Positions 1-6,551 of a DNA stretch of 9,472 nt are shown here, in pieces (the first letter of the stretch is position 1; every line of letters starts with the position of its first letter). The notes under the pieces were generated by a model. It ran no database searches. It was given only the letters and a program-made list of their open reading frames with translations, and was not told the DNA's origin. Made by a program: the position numbers and the translations under genes. Source of the stretch: Lachnoclostridium sp. UBA1781 (GTDB taxonomy: Bacteria > Bacillota > Clostridia > Lachnospirales > Lachnospiraceae); NCBI GenBank assembly GCA_002315495.1, contig DCGJ01000146.1, positions 1 through 9,472 of the forward strand, read 5' to 3'.

Positions 1-235
1 AGCGACTTAGTTCAATTGAAATTTGGCAAAAAAATCACTTTCCAAAAAACAGATACAATTCCCATCTAAAAACCGCGCGACGAACATGCGACGGGATGCG
101 GCGAGCTGCGGCGAAATGCGGCAGAAAATGAGAAATAAACCTTGCCAGTATCGACTGGGGAAAAGGCTTATAACAACTGTTCTGCCGACTATCGTCAATC
201 AACGCAATTCGATGACCTGCATAGGCCTTCTAGCA
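1..235. other. Intergenic stretch with no supported gene
   Basis: I see no convincing coding region here. The longest open frame on the plus strand (23-298) runs into the tRNA and its terminator, has no ribosome site and resembles nothing I know. The minus-strand frame at 7-198 is equally unsupported. The only structure visible is a run of four imperfect 10-bp repeats at 86-125. On the minus strand this is the region downstream of the tRNA terminator. Confidence 0.6.
86..125. repeat. Four imperfect 10-bp tandem repeats
   Basis: The four consecutive decamers are ATGCGACGGG, ATGCGGCGAG, CTGCGGCGAA and ATGCGGCAGA, sharing the core TGCGGCG. They are much more GC-rich than the flanks. No function can be assigned; the run could be a remnant of slippage. 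Confidence 0.5.
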
Positions 236-276
236 AGAAAAAGGAGCCTTGATGACCTATCATCAAGACTCCTTTT
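236..276 (-). terminator. Intrinsic terminator of tRNA-Leu
   Basis: Read on the minus strand, a stem of about 15 bp (AAAGGAG.CTTGATGA paired with TCATCAAG.CTCCTTT, one G-T wobble) closes a short TAGG loop and is followed by a T-run (TTTTTCTT). It lies four bases past the tRNA discriminator base, as expected for a single-gene tRNA transcript. Confidence 0.88.
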
Positions 277-279
277 CCA

Positions 280-359
280 TGCGGATGACAGGACTTGAAC
301 CTGCACCCTCGCGGAATAGAACCTAAATCTATCGTGTCTGCCAATTCCACCACATCCGC
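280..359 (-). tRNA. tRNA-Leu (anticodon UAG)
   Basis: This is an 80-nt class II tRNA. The acceptor arms GCGGATG (minus strand, from 359) and CATCCGC pair perfectly and A280 (minus) is the discriminator. The D-arm contains GTGGAATTGGCAGACAC. The anticodon stem ATAGA/TCTAT encloses the loop TTTAGGT, giving anticodon UAG, which reads CUA and other CUN leucine codons. An extended variable arm follows, typical of leucine tRNAs, then the T-loop TTCAAGT. The CCA end is not encoded. The gene stands alone, with its own promoter about six bases upstream and a terminator just downstream. Confidence 0.95.
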
Positions 360-371
360 AAATGCCCTATT

Positions 372-400
372 ATTTTATCACTTTTGAAAGGAAAAGTCAA
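372..400 (-). promoter_or_regulatory. Sigma-70-type promoter of tRNA-Leu
   Basis: On the minus strand, TTGACT (400-395) and TAAAAT (377-372) are separated by exactly 17 bp. A TG dinucleotide one base before the -10 box makes it an extended -10. The predicted start, near 365, leaves a leader of only about six bases before the tRNA, which is normal for a stable RNA gene. Confidence 0.82.
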
Positions 401-418
401 TGAAACCGAAGGGTTTCA
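401..418. repeat. 18-bp perfect inverted repeat between divergent promoters
   Basis: TGAAACC and GGTTTCA are perfect inverted arms around a GAAG centre. The repeat directly abuts the -35 box of the tRNA promoter and lies about 105 bp upstream of the transporter promoter. It could be an operator half-pair or a small hairpin. It is not followed by a clear T-run on either strand, so I do not call it a terminator. The rest of 419-490 shows nothing I can name. Confidence 0.4.
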
Positions 419-490
419 CACATGGAATTGAAATGGGAAATCAAAATGGGAGAAAAGTATCATTTACGCCTAAAAAATGTACCATAAAAC

Positions 491-540
491 GTTCTAAATT
501 ATCTATAAATTCACAAAAAATGATTGACTGCTTTTAGAAC
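491..540. promoter_or_regulatory. Possible operator: GTTCTAAA inverted half-sites across the -35 box
   Basis: GTTCTAAA (491-498) and its exact reverse complement TTTAGAAC (533-540) are 42 bp apart start to start, about four helical turns, and bracket the -35 box. The right copy lies in the spacer between -35 and -10, where a bound protein would block polymerase. A role as paired operator sites is inference; the regulator is not in the window. Confidence 0.35.
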
Positions 541-552
541 AAACCATATAAT
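524..552 (+). promoter_or_regulatory. Sigma-70-type promoter of the ABC transporter operon
   Basis: TTGACT (524-529), a 17-bp spacer and a perfect TATAAT (547-552) give an almost consensus housekeeping promoter. The expected start near 559 leaves an untranslated leader of about 150 nt before the ATG at 713. It is the only good plus-strand promoter found ahead of the first permease. Confidence 0.82.
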
Positions 553-563
553 TTACTTAATGT

Positions 564-589
564 GCACGATTGTTTTTTATGCAATCTGC
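564..589 (+). promoter_or_regulatory. Leader hairpin 1 of the transporter mRNA
   Basis: GCA(C)GATTG pairs with CAATCTGC to give 8 bp with one bulged C around a nine-base T-rich loop. It starts about five bases after the predicted transcription start, so it would cap the 5' end of the mRNA. A stabilising or regulatory role is inference. Confidence 0.4.
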
Positions 590-628
590 GAGGGTAGGGG
601 AGGCTCTGCCCGGCAAAGTGTGTAAATT

Positions 629-653
629 GTGTCAAATATAGTAGTATTTGCAC
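629..653 (+). promoter_or_regulatory. Leader hairpin 2 of the transporter mRNA
   Basis: GTG(T)CAAATA pairs with TATTTGCAC to give 9 bp with one bulged T around the six-base loop TAGTAG. It ends about 50 nt before the ribosome site. It has no T-run, so it is not a terminator. It could equally be a DNA palindrome bound by a protein. Confidence 0.4.
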
Positions 654-701
654 AGTGGAAGAAGCGCGTAATGGATACACTTTGCAACTTGAGTAATATT
701 T

Positions 702-707
702 GGAGGT
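702..707 (+). promoter_or_regulatory. Ribosome binding site that fixes the permease start at 713
   Basis: GGAGGT lies five bases before the ATG at 713. The same frame is open back to a GTG at 629, but that codon sits inside leader hairpin 2 and has no ribosome site, so 713 is preferred. Confidence 0.85.
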
Positions 708-712
708 ACATT

Positions 713-2692
713 ATGAACTCTAAAGAAAGTAAGAGAGGAATCATTGGAAGTGCCATTGGCGTTGTTGCAATGGTGGTTGTTTTGATTCTGTGTATTGTGC
801 CGGGACTGAATCCAGCGAGAATCAGTGGCATGATGTCGAACACCAGCCTGGTTGGCGGTGCATTTAACTTTAGTGCATTCAAGGGTGGGACGATTAATGA
901 TGCTATCGCCGCAGGTCTTTTGGACAGCACCTTCCTGGGAATGTTGCAGCTTGGAATGATTTTAACGATTCTTTCCTGTATCGCAGTATTGGCTGGTTCC
1001 GGACTTGGCTTCATAGGTGGAAAGATTGCAAAGATTTCCCGTATTGTTGCTGTCTCCGGATGTGTCGTTGGTTTGATTTCCGCAATTACCATGTTTGATG
1101 CATATGCTTCCATCGGGGAAATGACGGAAGATCAGGTAAACTACTTCAAGATGCATTTGCCTGACTTTAGCGTATATCGCTTCTTCCAGCCGATTCTTCC
1201 GGCAACCATATTCGTTTTGGTGGCATTGTTTATGATTGCGCTGGTAGGAAACCTTCTTCGCGGTGACAATTTTATCGCTGAGAACATCATTCGTTTTTCT
1301 GCAGCAGTTGGTATGGTAGGTGCATTCTTTGCAGCAACCAACCCGGCAAGAATTGTGGACGCCATTGGCAGAAGCTACATGCTGTTTACCTCGGCCGTAA
1401 AGAAATCAACGATTACGGAAGCATTTAACACAGTTAAACTGAAAAAAGGATATGCGACAGAGGCTCCGTTAAAGGAAGCACATATCTTCGCACTGATTGT
1501 ATTCGTTGCGGTTGTGATGCTGATCGTTACCTTCTGCATGTTTATGGGTGAACTGAGAATGCGCCGTGTTGGTGCGATTTTGGCCAGTGGAGCATCTCTG
1601 GTCGGACTTGTTGGTTTGCTTGGAATTCTGACTGCTCGTGCGGAATTGATTGAACAGACCTCGGATGTTACGAAGCTGCTTCCATTGCTTCCAATGGGTA
1701 TCTTTTTCTACTTTATCCTGTTTACCCTTATTCTGATTGTCAGTGTATACTACATGATTCTTGCAGAAAAGCCGGGTGAAAAGGATCTGTTCGAAATTAA
1801 GTCGAATAAGAAACTGTTCCTTTACATGATGCCATTCATCGCATTGGTAGTTGTATTCTCGTATTTGCCGCTTTATTTCTGGCGTACCGCATTTTACAAT
1901 TACACTTTGGGACTTCCACTTACTTCCAAGGATTTTGCAGGAATGAAGTATTTCAAGTTCCTCTTTGCAGATGCGGCTTATCGTAAGCGTATTCTTACGG
2001 TTATGAAGAACACCCTTTCCATGTCGGGTTTGGGCTTGCTTTCTTCCGTTGTGCCGGTTATCTTTGCTATCTTCATTTCGGAAATCAAGAGACCGAAGGT
2101 AAAGAAGTGGATTCAGACCTTTACCACCTTGCCGAACTTCATCAGCTGGGTTTTGGTTTACTCCGTTGCAACTGCGATGTTTGACTCCAAGGGTTTGTGG
2201 AATGTTATTATGACGCTCTTCAATTCCAACCACGAGGCAGTAAACTACCTGAATTCCAATTCGTTCATCTATATCAAAATGCTCCTCTGGGGCATGTGGA
2301 AGGGTCTCGGATGGTCTGCAATCGTATACATTGCGGCAATCTCCGGTATCGATCAGCAGCTGTATGAAGCAGCTACCGTAGACGGAGCCGGTCGATTCCG
2401 TAAGATGTGGCATATTACCGTGCCGGGTCTGATTCCGACCTTCTTTGTATTGTTCCTTCTTTCCATTGCAGGTATTCTTTCCAATGGTATGGATCAGTAC
2501 TTCGTATTCGATAACACCTTCAATCACTATCAGGTTGAGGTATTGGACCTGTATGTCTATAACATAGGTATCGGTGACTCGCAGTTCGAACTTGCTACCG
2601 TAGTCGGTATGCTGAAGACGATTGTCAGTCTTGTCCTCTTGTTTAGCGCGAATGCTTTGTCAAAGGCTATTCGTGGCGAGTATGTAATGTAA
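713..2692 (+). CDS. LplB-type sugar ABC transporter permease with long duplicated N-terminal membrane extension
   Basis: This is an inner-membrane permease of a CUT1-type carbohydrate importer, 659 residues from the ATG at 713. The C-terminal part (residues 366-659) is a normal-length LplB/UgpA-like permease. It carries the EAA loop EAATVDGAGRFRKMWHITVP (552-571), which docks on the ATPase subunit, followed by the family-typical NGMDQYFVF. Ahead of it lie about 360 residues that such permeases lack. They hold some eight hydrophobic helices (about 9-31, 73-97, 108-130, 160-182, 194-209, 257-278, 286-308, 325-350). These read as two diverged copies of one four-helix unit, each with an NPARI motif (33-37 and 210-214). 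The stop overlaps the ribosome site of the next permease, so the two are translated together. Substrate is unknown, probably an oligosaccharide. The permease role is secure; the role of the extension is unknown. Confidence 0.9.
   Translation: MNSKESKRGIIGSAIGVVAMVVVLILCIVPGLNPARISGMMSNTSLVGGAFNFSAFKGGTINDAIAAGLLDSTFLGMLQLGMILTILSCIAVLAGSGLGFIGGKIAKISRIVAVSGCVVGLISAITMFDAYASIGEMTEDQVNYFKMHLPDFSVYRFFQPILPATIFVLVALFMIALVGNLLRGDNFIAENIIRFSAAVGMVGAFFAATNPARIVDAIGRSYMLFTSAVKKSTITEAFNTVKLKKGYATEAPLKEAHIFALIVFVAVVMLIVTFCMFMGELRMRRVGAILASGASLVGLVGLLGILTARAELIEQTSDVTKLLPLLPMGIFFYFILFTLILIVSVYYMILAEKPGEKDLFEIKSNKKLFLYMMPFIALVVVFSYLPLYFWRTAFYNYTLGLPLTSKDFAGMKYFKFLFADAAYRKRILTVMKNTLSMSGLGLLSSVVPVIFAIFISEIKRPKVKKWIQTFTTLPNFISWVLVYSVATAMFDSKGLWNVIMTLFNSNHEAVNYLNSNSFIYIKMLLWGMWKGLGWSAIVYIAAISGIDQQLYEAATVDGAGRFRKMWHITVPGLIPTFFVLFLLSIAGILSNGMDQYFVFDNTFNHYQVEVLDLYVYNIGIGDSQFELATVVGMLKTIVSLVLLFSANALSKAIRGEYVM
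737..1762 (+). repeat. Internal protein duplication: two four-helix units in the permease extension
   Basis: Unit 1 is residues 9-182 and unit 2 residues 192-350 of the permease at 713. Both begin with a hydrophobic helix ending in NPARI (N33 and N210), then a polar loop (FSAFKGGTINDA; FTSAVKKSTITEA), then a helix. A helix after a basic stretch follows (starting 77 and 75 residues past the NPAR asparagine), then a helix opened by a proline-leucine motif (PILPA at 160; PLLPM at 324). The DNA of the two copies has diverged, so the duplication looks old. The alignment was made by eye. Confidence 0.6.
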
Positions 2693-2705
2693 GGAGGGCA
2701 CGAGA

Positions 2706-3665
2706 ATGAATATCAATAGTTTATTAGGAAAAAGAAAGAAAACCAAGAAGTTTGAAGAGGGTAATGTACATTACAAGATGAAAACGGGAGATATCGTATT
2801 CTCGATTATCAACTATACCGTGTTTATCCTTTTTGCGATTATTTGTATCTACCCATTTTACTATTTGTTTATTAATACCATCAGTGATTCGACTCTCGTA
2901 ACCAAGGGCGTTATTACTTGGAGACCGAGAGGACTCAACATTGAGGTTTATAAGCAGATTTTCACCGAGGAGCGATTCCTTGTTGCAATTAGGATTACTG
3001 TTTTGCGTACCGTTCTTGGAACGCTCTGTACGGTAATGGCTTCCGCATTTATCGGATATTTGGTAACCAAGCAGGAGATGTTCGGGCGTAAGGTCTTGTA
3101 TCGTATCATCATTGTTACGATGTACTTTAATGCAGGTACCATTCCGTGGTACCTGACCATGAATTCCTTGGGACTTACCAATAACTTCTGGGCATATATT
3201 ATCCCGAGCATTGTTGCTCCGTATAATATTATTTTGGTAAAAACATATATCGAATCGATTCCTGCGGAACTGGAAGAGAGTGCAAAGATGGATGGTGCAA
3301 GCTATCTTCGAGTCTTTAGTAGCATCATTCTTCCGCTCAGTAAACCGATTTTGGCTACGATTGCCATCTTCTGTGCGGTAGGTAACTGGAACTCCTTCAT
3401 GGATTCCCGTATCCTTATGAGTACGAAGACTTCCTTGCGTACCTTGCAGGACGTATTGCAGTATTTGCTTACTCAGGCAAGTGAAATCTTATCTGAGGGC
3501 GCGAATAATGGTGAGGTATCGGAGGCAGCCACTCAAAAGGCGATGGCAGCGAGAGCACAAAGTATCGCTCTTTCCATGGCAAGTATCTTGCCGATTGTGT
3601 GTGTATACCCATTCTTCATGCGATTCTTTGAAAAGGGTATCATGATTGGTGCCGTAAAGGGTTAA
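2706..3665 (+). CDS. LplC/YtcP-type sugar ABC transporter permease
   Basis: This is the second membrane subunit of the same importer, 319 residues, the usual length for the family. AGGAGG (2692-2697) lies eight bases before the ATG and overlaps the stop of the first permease. The first 28 residues are lysine-rich and cytoplasmic. Helices follow at about 31-58, 95-120, 130-150, 160-180, 205-228 and 287-306. The EAA-type loop is at about 189-210 (ESAKMDGASYLRVFSSIILP), and the C-terminus GIMIGAVKG matches the usual ending of LplC/YtcP permeases. It is expected to form a heterodimer with the product of 713-2692. It has no unusual extension, in contrast to its partner. Confidence 0.93.
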   Translation: MNINSLLGKRKKTKKFEEGNVHYKMKTGDIVFSIINYTVFILFAIICIYPFYYLFINTISDSTLVTKGVITWRPRGLNIEVYKQIFTEERFLVAIRITVLRTVLGTLCTVMASAFIGYLVTKQEMFGRKVLYRIIIVTMYFNAGTIPWYLTMNSLGLTNNFWAYIIPSIVAPYNIILVKTYIESIPAELEESAKMDGASYLRVFSSIILPLSKPILATIAIFCAVGNWNSFMDSRILMSTKTSLRTLQDVLQYLLTQASEILSEGANNGEVSEAATQKAMAARAQSIALSMASILPIVCVYPFFMRFFEKGIMIGAVKG

Positions 3666-3732
3666 TCCCTCGGCTAATGTAGGTTTTTGTGTAATTCACA
3701 TAAACAAAATTATAAGGAGGAAATTAGAAATT

Positions 3733-5631
3733 ATGAAAAAAGGTTTAGCATTAATTTTATCTTTGGTCATGATTCTTAGTCTGTGTGCATGCGGCGATGA
3801 TCCGGCAGCTACTACAAGTGGTGGCAACATGTTCTCACAGACCACTGCAAATGCTACGGATGGCAATGGCGGCGGGGCCGTTGGGAATGTACCGGATGTA
3901 GATGACAGCACTTTGGATTATTCGAAGGTAAATGAGTATCTTGACGGCATTAAGTCCGGAAGCACCGTTACCTTGAATGTATTCTCTGAAACCATGAACG
4001 ACCCTCCCGGTATTAACCCGGGTTGGTTCGGTCGTGTAATTTACGACAAGTTCAATGTTAAGTTCAACATGCTTCCGAATGGTGACGGCGTACTTGCTAC
4101 CCGTCTTGAGTCCCGTGATATCGGTGACATCGTTCTTTTCGGTAGCACCACTGATACTTATCAGGATGCCATCAAGGCAGGCCTTCTTCTTGACTGGGAA
4201 GAGGATGATCTTGTATATGATTACGCTCCATACATTTCCGCACTTGCAAACAATTCTTTGAAGAATGCAATCTATAAGAACAGATCCTGCACCGATTCCG
4301 GTAAGTGGTATGGTCTTAGTGATAGCGTATCCGCCGGTGGTGACCATCAGGAATTCATGTATGGTCCTTGGATTCGTTATGACCTCTACGAGAAGATTGG
4401 TTCTCCGAAGCTTGATACCTTGGAAGACTTCATCGACGTTTTGAAGAAGATGAAGGAAATCTGTCCTACCGATGATGAGGGTAAGGAAACCTATGGTGTT
4501 ACCCTTCATACTTCTTGGGATGGCACTATGGTAATGTACGTTAAGGCTACTGCAGCTCTCTATGGTTGGGACGAGCATGCAATGGGTATCTACAACGTAG
4601 AAACCGACGAGTTCCAGGGAACTTTGCAGGAGGATGGTCTTTATAAGCGTTTCCTTAAGTTCTACAATCAGTTGTATCGTGAAGGTTTGATGGACCCGAA
4701 CTCCTCTACCAATACCTGGGATCAGGTATCTGCTAACATGGCAAATGGTACCACCTTCTTCGATATCTTCAACTATGTAGGTGACTCTTACTACAACACC
4801 GATACTCATTTGGCAGCAGACAAGATGGTTGCTCCGATTGCAGCAGCAGATCAGCACAACCTTTGCTATGGTTTGAACAGCTACGGTGGTAGCTATGTAT
4901 GGACCATCGCTGAGAACACCAACTATCCGGAACTTTGCATGATCATCATCAACTGGATGTACACTCCGGAAGGTGTTATGACCATGTTCTACGGTCCACA
5001 GTGTGATAACAATGACCCTAACGATGCAGACGGATGCTGGTACTACGATTCCGATAAGGCACCTCATTTGAGCACGCTTGGTCTGGCTTGTCAGAATGAC
5101 CGTGAAACTACCTTCCCAAGCGATTCCCCATATAACTACGAGGGTGCAGCAAGCTTTGATAAGGGTGTTCCGTACATGAACAGTACTACCTGGAGTAAGG
5201 ATGCAACAAACCCGGATACCGTAAACGGCGGTAACAGTTATACCTACAATACCACTGCTTGGCCGGATACTCAGGCAAATAAGAGCGCTTACGATATTTA
5301 CAATCGTTTCTGCGAGGCTTATTCTACCGATGAGGTTACGATTACGAACTTCCAGCAGTACATTGATGCTTATGTAGATTGGTATCTTGTACCGGGTACT
5401 ACCTATTCCGAGAGCAAGAAGGAAAAGCTTTTCAAGGCTAAGTTCAACACCGTTTCCGATACCATTCGTACCTACAGCTGGCAGTGTATCTATGCAAACA
5501 GCGACGAAGAGTTCAATTCTTTGTGGGATACCATGGTTAAGACCGCTAAGGAATACGGTTATGACGAGTGTCTTGAGTGGTCTGAGAACGAAGCAGCAAT
5601 CCGTAAGGAGCTTGCTTCTCAGGCAAAGTAA
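3733..5631 (+). CDS. Extracellular sugar-binding lipoprotein of the ABC importer (LplA-like, family 1)
   Basis: This solute-binding protein captures the substrate outside the cell and hands it to the two permeases. It has 632 residues, somewhat longer than the roughly 500-560 I expect for LplA-type proteins. A lipoprotein signal (residues 1-19, MKK then a hydrophobic core) ends in the lipobox LCAC, so Cys20 is the lipidated residue. A Gly/Ser/Thr/Asn-rich tether covers about 21-58. The mature domain shows family features such as WIRYDLYEKIG (213-223), followed by LDTLEDFIDVLKKMKE, and INWMYTPEGVMTMFYGP (406-422). Many Trp and Tyr residues fit sugar stacking. AAGGAGG ends 12 bases before the ATG. 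The 67-bp gap from the permease shows no clear promoter or terminator, so it is probably in the same operon. Substrate cannot be read from the sequence. Confidence 0.92.
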   Translation: MKKGLALILSLVMILSLCACGDDPAATTSGGNMFSQTTANATDGNGGGAVGNVPDVDDSTLDYSKVNEYLDGIKSGSTVTLNVFSETMNDPPGINPGWFGRVIYDKFNVKFNMLPNGDGVLATRLESRDIGDIVLFGSTTDTYQDAIKAGLLLDWEEDDLVYDYAPYISALANNSLKNAIYKNRSCTDSGKWYGLSDSVSAGGDHQEFMYGPWIRYDLYEKIGSPKLDTLEDFIDVLKKMKEICPTDDEGKETYGVTLHTSWDGTMVMYVKATAALYGWDEHAMGIYNVETDEFQGTLQEDGLYKRFLKFYNQLYREGLMDPNSSTNTWDQVSANMANGTTFFDIFNYVGDSYYNTDTHLAADKMVAPIAAADQHNLCYGLNSYGGSYVWTIAENTNYPELCMIIINWMYTPEGVMTMFYGPQCDNNDPNDADGCWYYDSDKAPHLSTLGLACQNDRETTFPSDSPYNYEGAASFDKGVPYMNSTTWSKDATNPDTVNGGNSYTYNTTAWPDTQANKSAYDIYNRFCEAYSTDEVTITNFQQYIDAYVDWYLVPGTTYSESKKEKLFKAKFNTVSDTIRTYSWQCIYANSDEEFNSLWDTMVKTAKEYGYDECLEWSENEAAIRKELASQAK

Positions 5632-5682
5632 TCAGTTTAACTGGCTTCGTGTCAAAGCTTTCAAGCAAAATGCGGAATGTAT

Positions 5683-5711
5683 TTGACATGTGACACAGAA
5701 TAGCGTATAGT
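5683..5711 (+). promoter_or_regulatory. Sigma-70-type promoter for yesL-like gene and citrate synthase
   Basis: A perfect TTGACA (5683-5688), a 17-bp spacer and TATAGT (5706-5711) form a strong housekeeping promoter with an expected start near 5718. The transcript would therefore begin a few bases before the GC-rich hairpin at 5726-5753. The start of the downstream gene is at 5792. Confidence 0.75.
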
Positions 5712-5725
5712 TTTTATACAAACAG

Positions 5726-5760
5726 ACGGGGGCAGCCGAAAGACTACCCCCGTTCTTTGC
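5726..5760 (+). terminator. GC-rich hairpin: terminator of the transporter operon, possibly also an attenuator
   Basis: ACGGGGG (5726-5732) pairs perfectly with CCCCCGT (5747-5753). Inner pairs AG/CT tighten the loop. The following TTCTTT is a modest U-run. It is the first hairpin after the solute-binding gene and probably ends that operon. Because a promoter fires just upstream, it would also be the first thing in the next transcript, where it could act as a leaky attenuator or a 5' stabiliser. Confidence 0.65.
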
Positions 5761-5791
5761 TATTACGGCAATATGCCAAAGGAGAATTCTT

Positions 5792-6514
5792 GTGGGAAGT
5801 TTTTTTAGTACGGACGGATGGTTTTATAAGGCACTAAGCACTATGGCCGATCTGGCAATCATTAATCTATGCTGGCTTATGGCAACCCTTGCGGGTTTTG
5901 TTGTTATGGTCGTAACAGCAAGCTATTTGGGTGATGCATTTTTTGTGATCGGAGTGATCGTTTTTGGATTTCTTGCCGGAATCGCAACCACGGCGGCGAT
6001 GAGCATTTGCATGAAGATGGCGAAGAAGGAGGAAGGATATATCTTTCGCGGTTTCTGGAAAGCCTTCAAAGCAAATGTGAAAAATGGCGGCATCCTTGGA
6101 ATGTTATTGGCAGTGTTGATTTATTTCTATTATGTCAACTTTCAGATTCACCACACCAAAGGCTTACCATTTCCAATGTTGATTGCGATTGTGATTACCA
6201 TGGTATTCGGTTATTTGTATTTTCTGTATTCCTTCGGACTTACCGCGAGATATGAGAATACGATTCGTCAAACCTTAAAGAATTCTCTACTGTTCAGTAT
6301 TCGTTTCTTCCCGAACACGATACTGATGACCGTGCAGATGCTAATCGTCTTAATCGCATTTGCCTATGTAGCTAAGCTTTCTGTCCTGTTCTATCTGCTG
6401 GGACCGGGCATAATGCTTTACACGATGGCCGTTCGATGTGTTGTCGTATTCGACAAATATGAGGCATTGATGGCAGAAGACGAGGAGTGGAGAAGAACCC
6501 ACCCGGAAGAGTAA
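5792..6514 (+). CDS. YesL-like DUF624 membrane protein
   Basis: This is a predicted integral membrane protein of 240 residues of the YesL/DUF624 family. The signature start MGSFFSTDGWFYKALSTMAD, with the tryptophan and helix that follow, is typical of the family. About six hydrophobic segments lie near 18-44, 48-72, 99-117, 127-149, 174-194 and 196-218. The C-terminus is acidic and cytoplasmic-looking. The start is GTG, chosen because AAGGAG ends seven bases upstream and the family N-terminus begins exactly there. Proteins of this family are commonly encoded next to carbohydrate ABC importers, as here, but their biochemical role is not established. It is separated from the solute-binding gene by a hairpin and a new promoter, and is followed after 37 bp by citrate synthase. 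Confidence 0.88.
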   Translation: MGSFFSTDGWFYKALSTMADLAIINLCWLMATLAGFVVMVVTASYLGDAFFVIGVIVFGFLAGIATTAAMSICMKMAKKEEGYIFRGFWKAFKANVKNGGILGMLLAVLIYFYYVNFQIHHTKGLPFPMLIAIVITMVFGYLYFLYSFGLTARYENTIRQTLKNSLLFSIRFFPNTILMTVQMLIVLIAFAYVAKLSVLFYLLGPGIMLYTMAVRCVVVFDKYEALMAEDEEWRRTHPEE

Positions 6515-6551
6515 CTTTACGACAGGATGTAGTTTTAACGGAGGACAAAGT

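Noticed and set aside
23..298. 91-codon open frame on the plus strand
   Set aside because: It has no ribosome site, reads through the tRNA terminator into the tRNA gene and has no recognisable features.
401..418. Catabolite-repression (cre) site
   Set aside because: The palindrome is 18 bp and lacks the central CG-containing 14-bp cre pattern, so I do not call it a CcpA site.
579..641. Possible 20-codon upstream open frame in the transporter leader
   Set aside because: It begins within the first leader hairpin without a ribosome site, and the peptide has no regulatory-looking codon run.
629..712. Longer start (GTG at 629) for the first permease
   Set aside because: No ribosome site precedes it and it falls inside a leader hairpin; the ATG at 713 has GGAGGT at the right distance.
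1469..2527. 352-codon antisense frame inside the first permease
   Set aside because: It is in codon register with the permease and arises from avoidance of TTA, CTA and TCA; the sequence is low in any domain features.
3666..3732. Separate promoter for the solute-binding gene
   Set aside because: A TATAAG-like box near 3711 exists but the matching -35 is poor (TTGTGT at an 18-bp spacing), so it is not called.
3835..5067. 410-codon antisense frame inside the solute-binding gene
   Set aside because: Same cause: it is the reverse complement of a real, strongly supported gene in the same codon register.
5680..5688. TATTTGACA shared, in reverse complement, with the leader at 630-638
   Set aside because: A single 9-base match is expected by chance in this length, and here it is mostly the -35 box itself.
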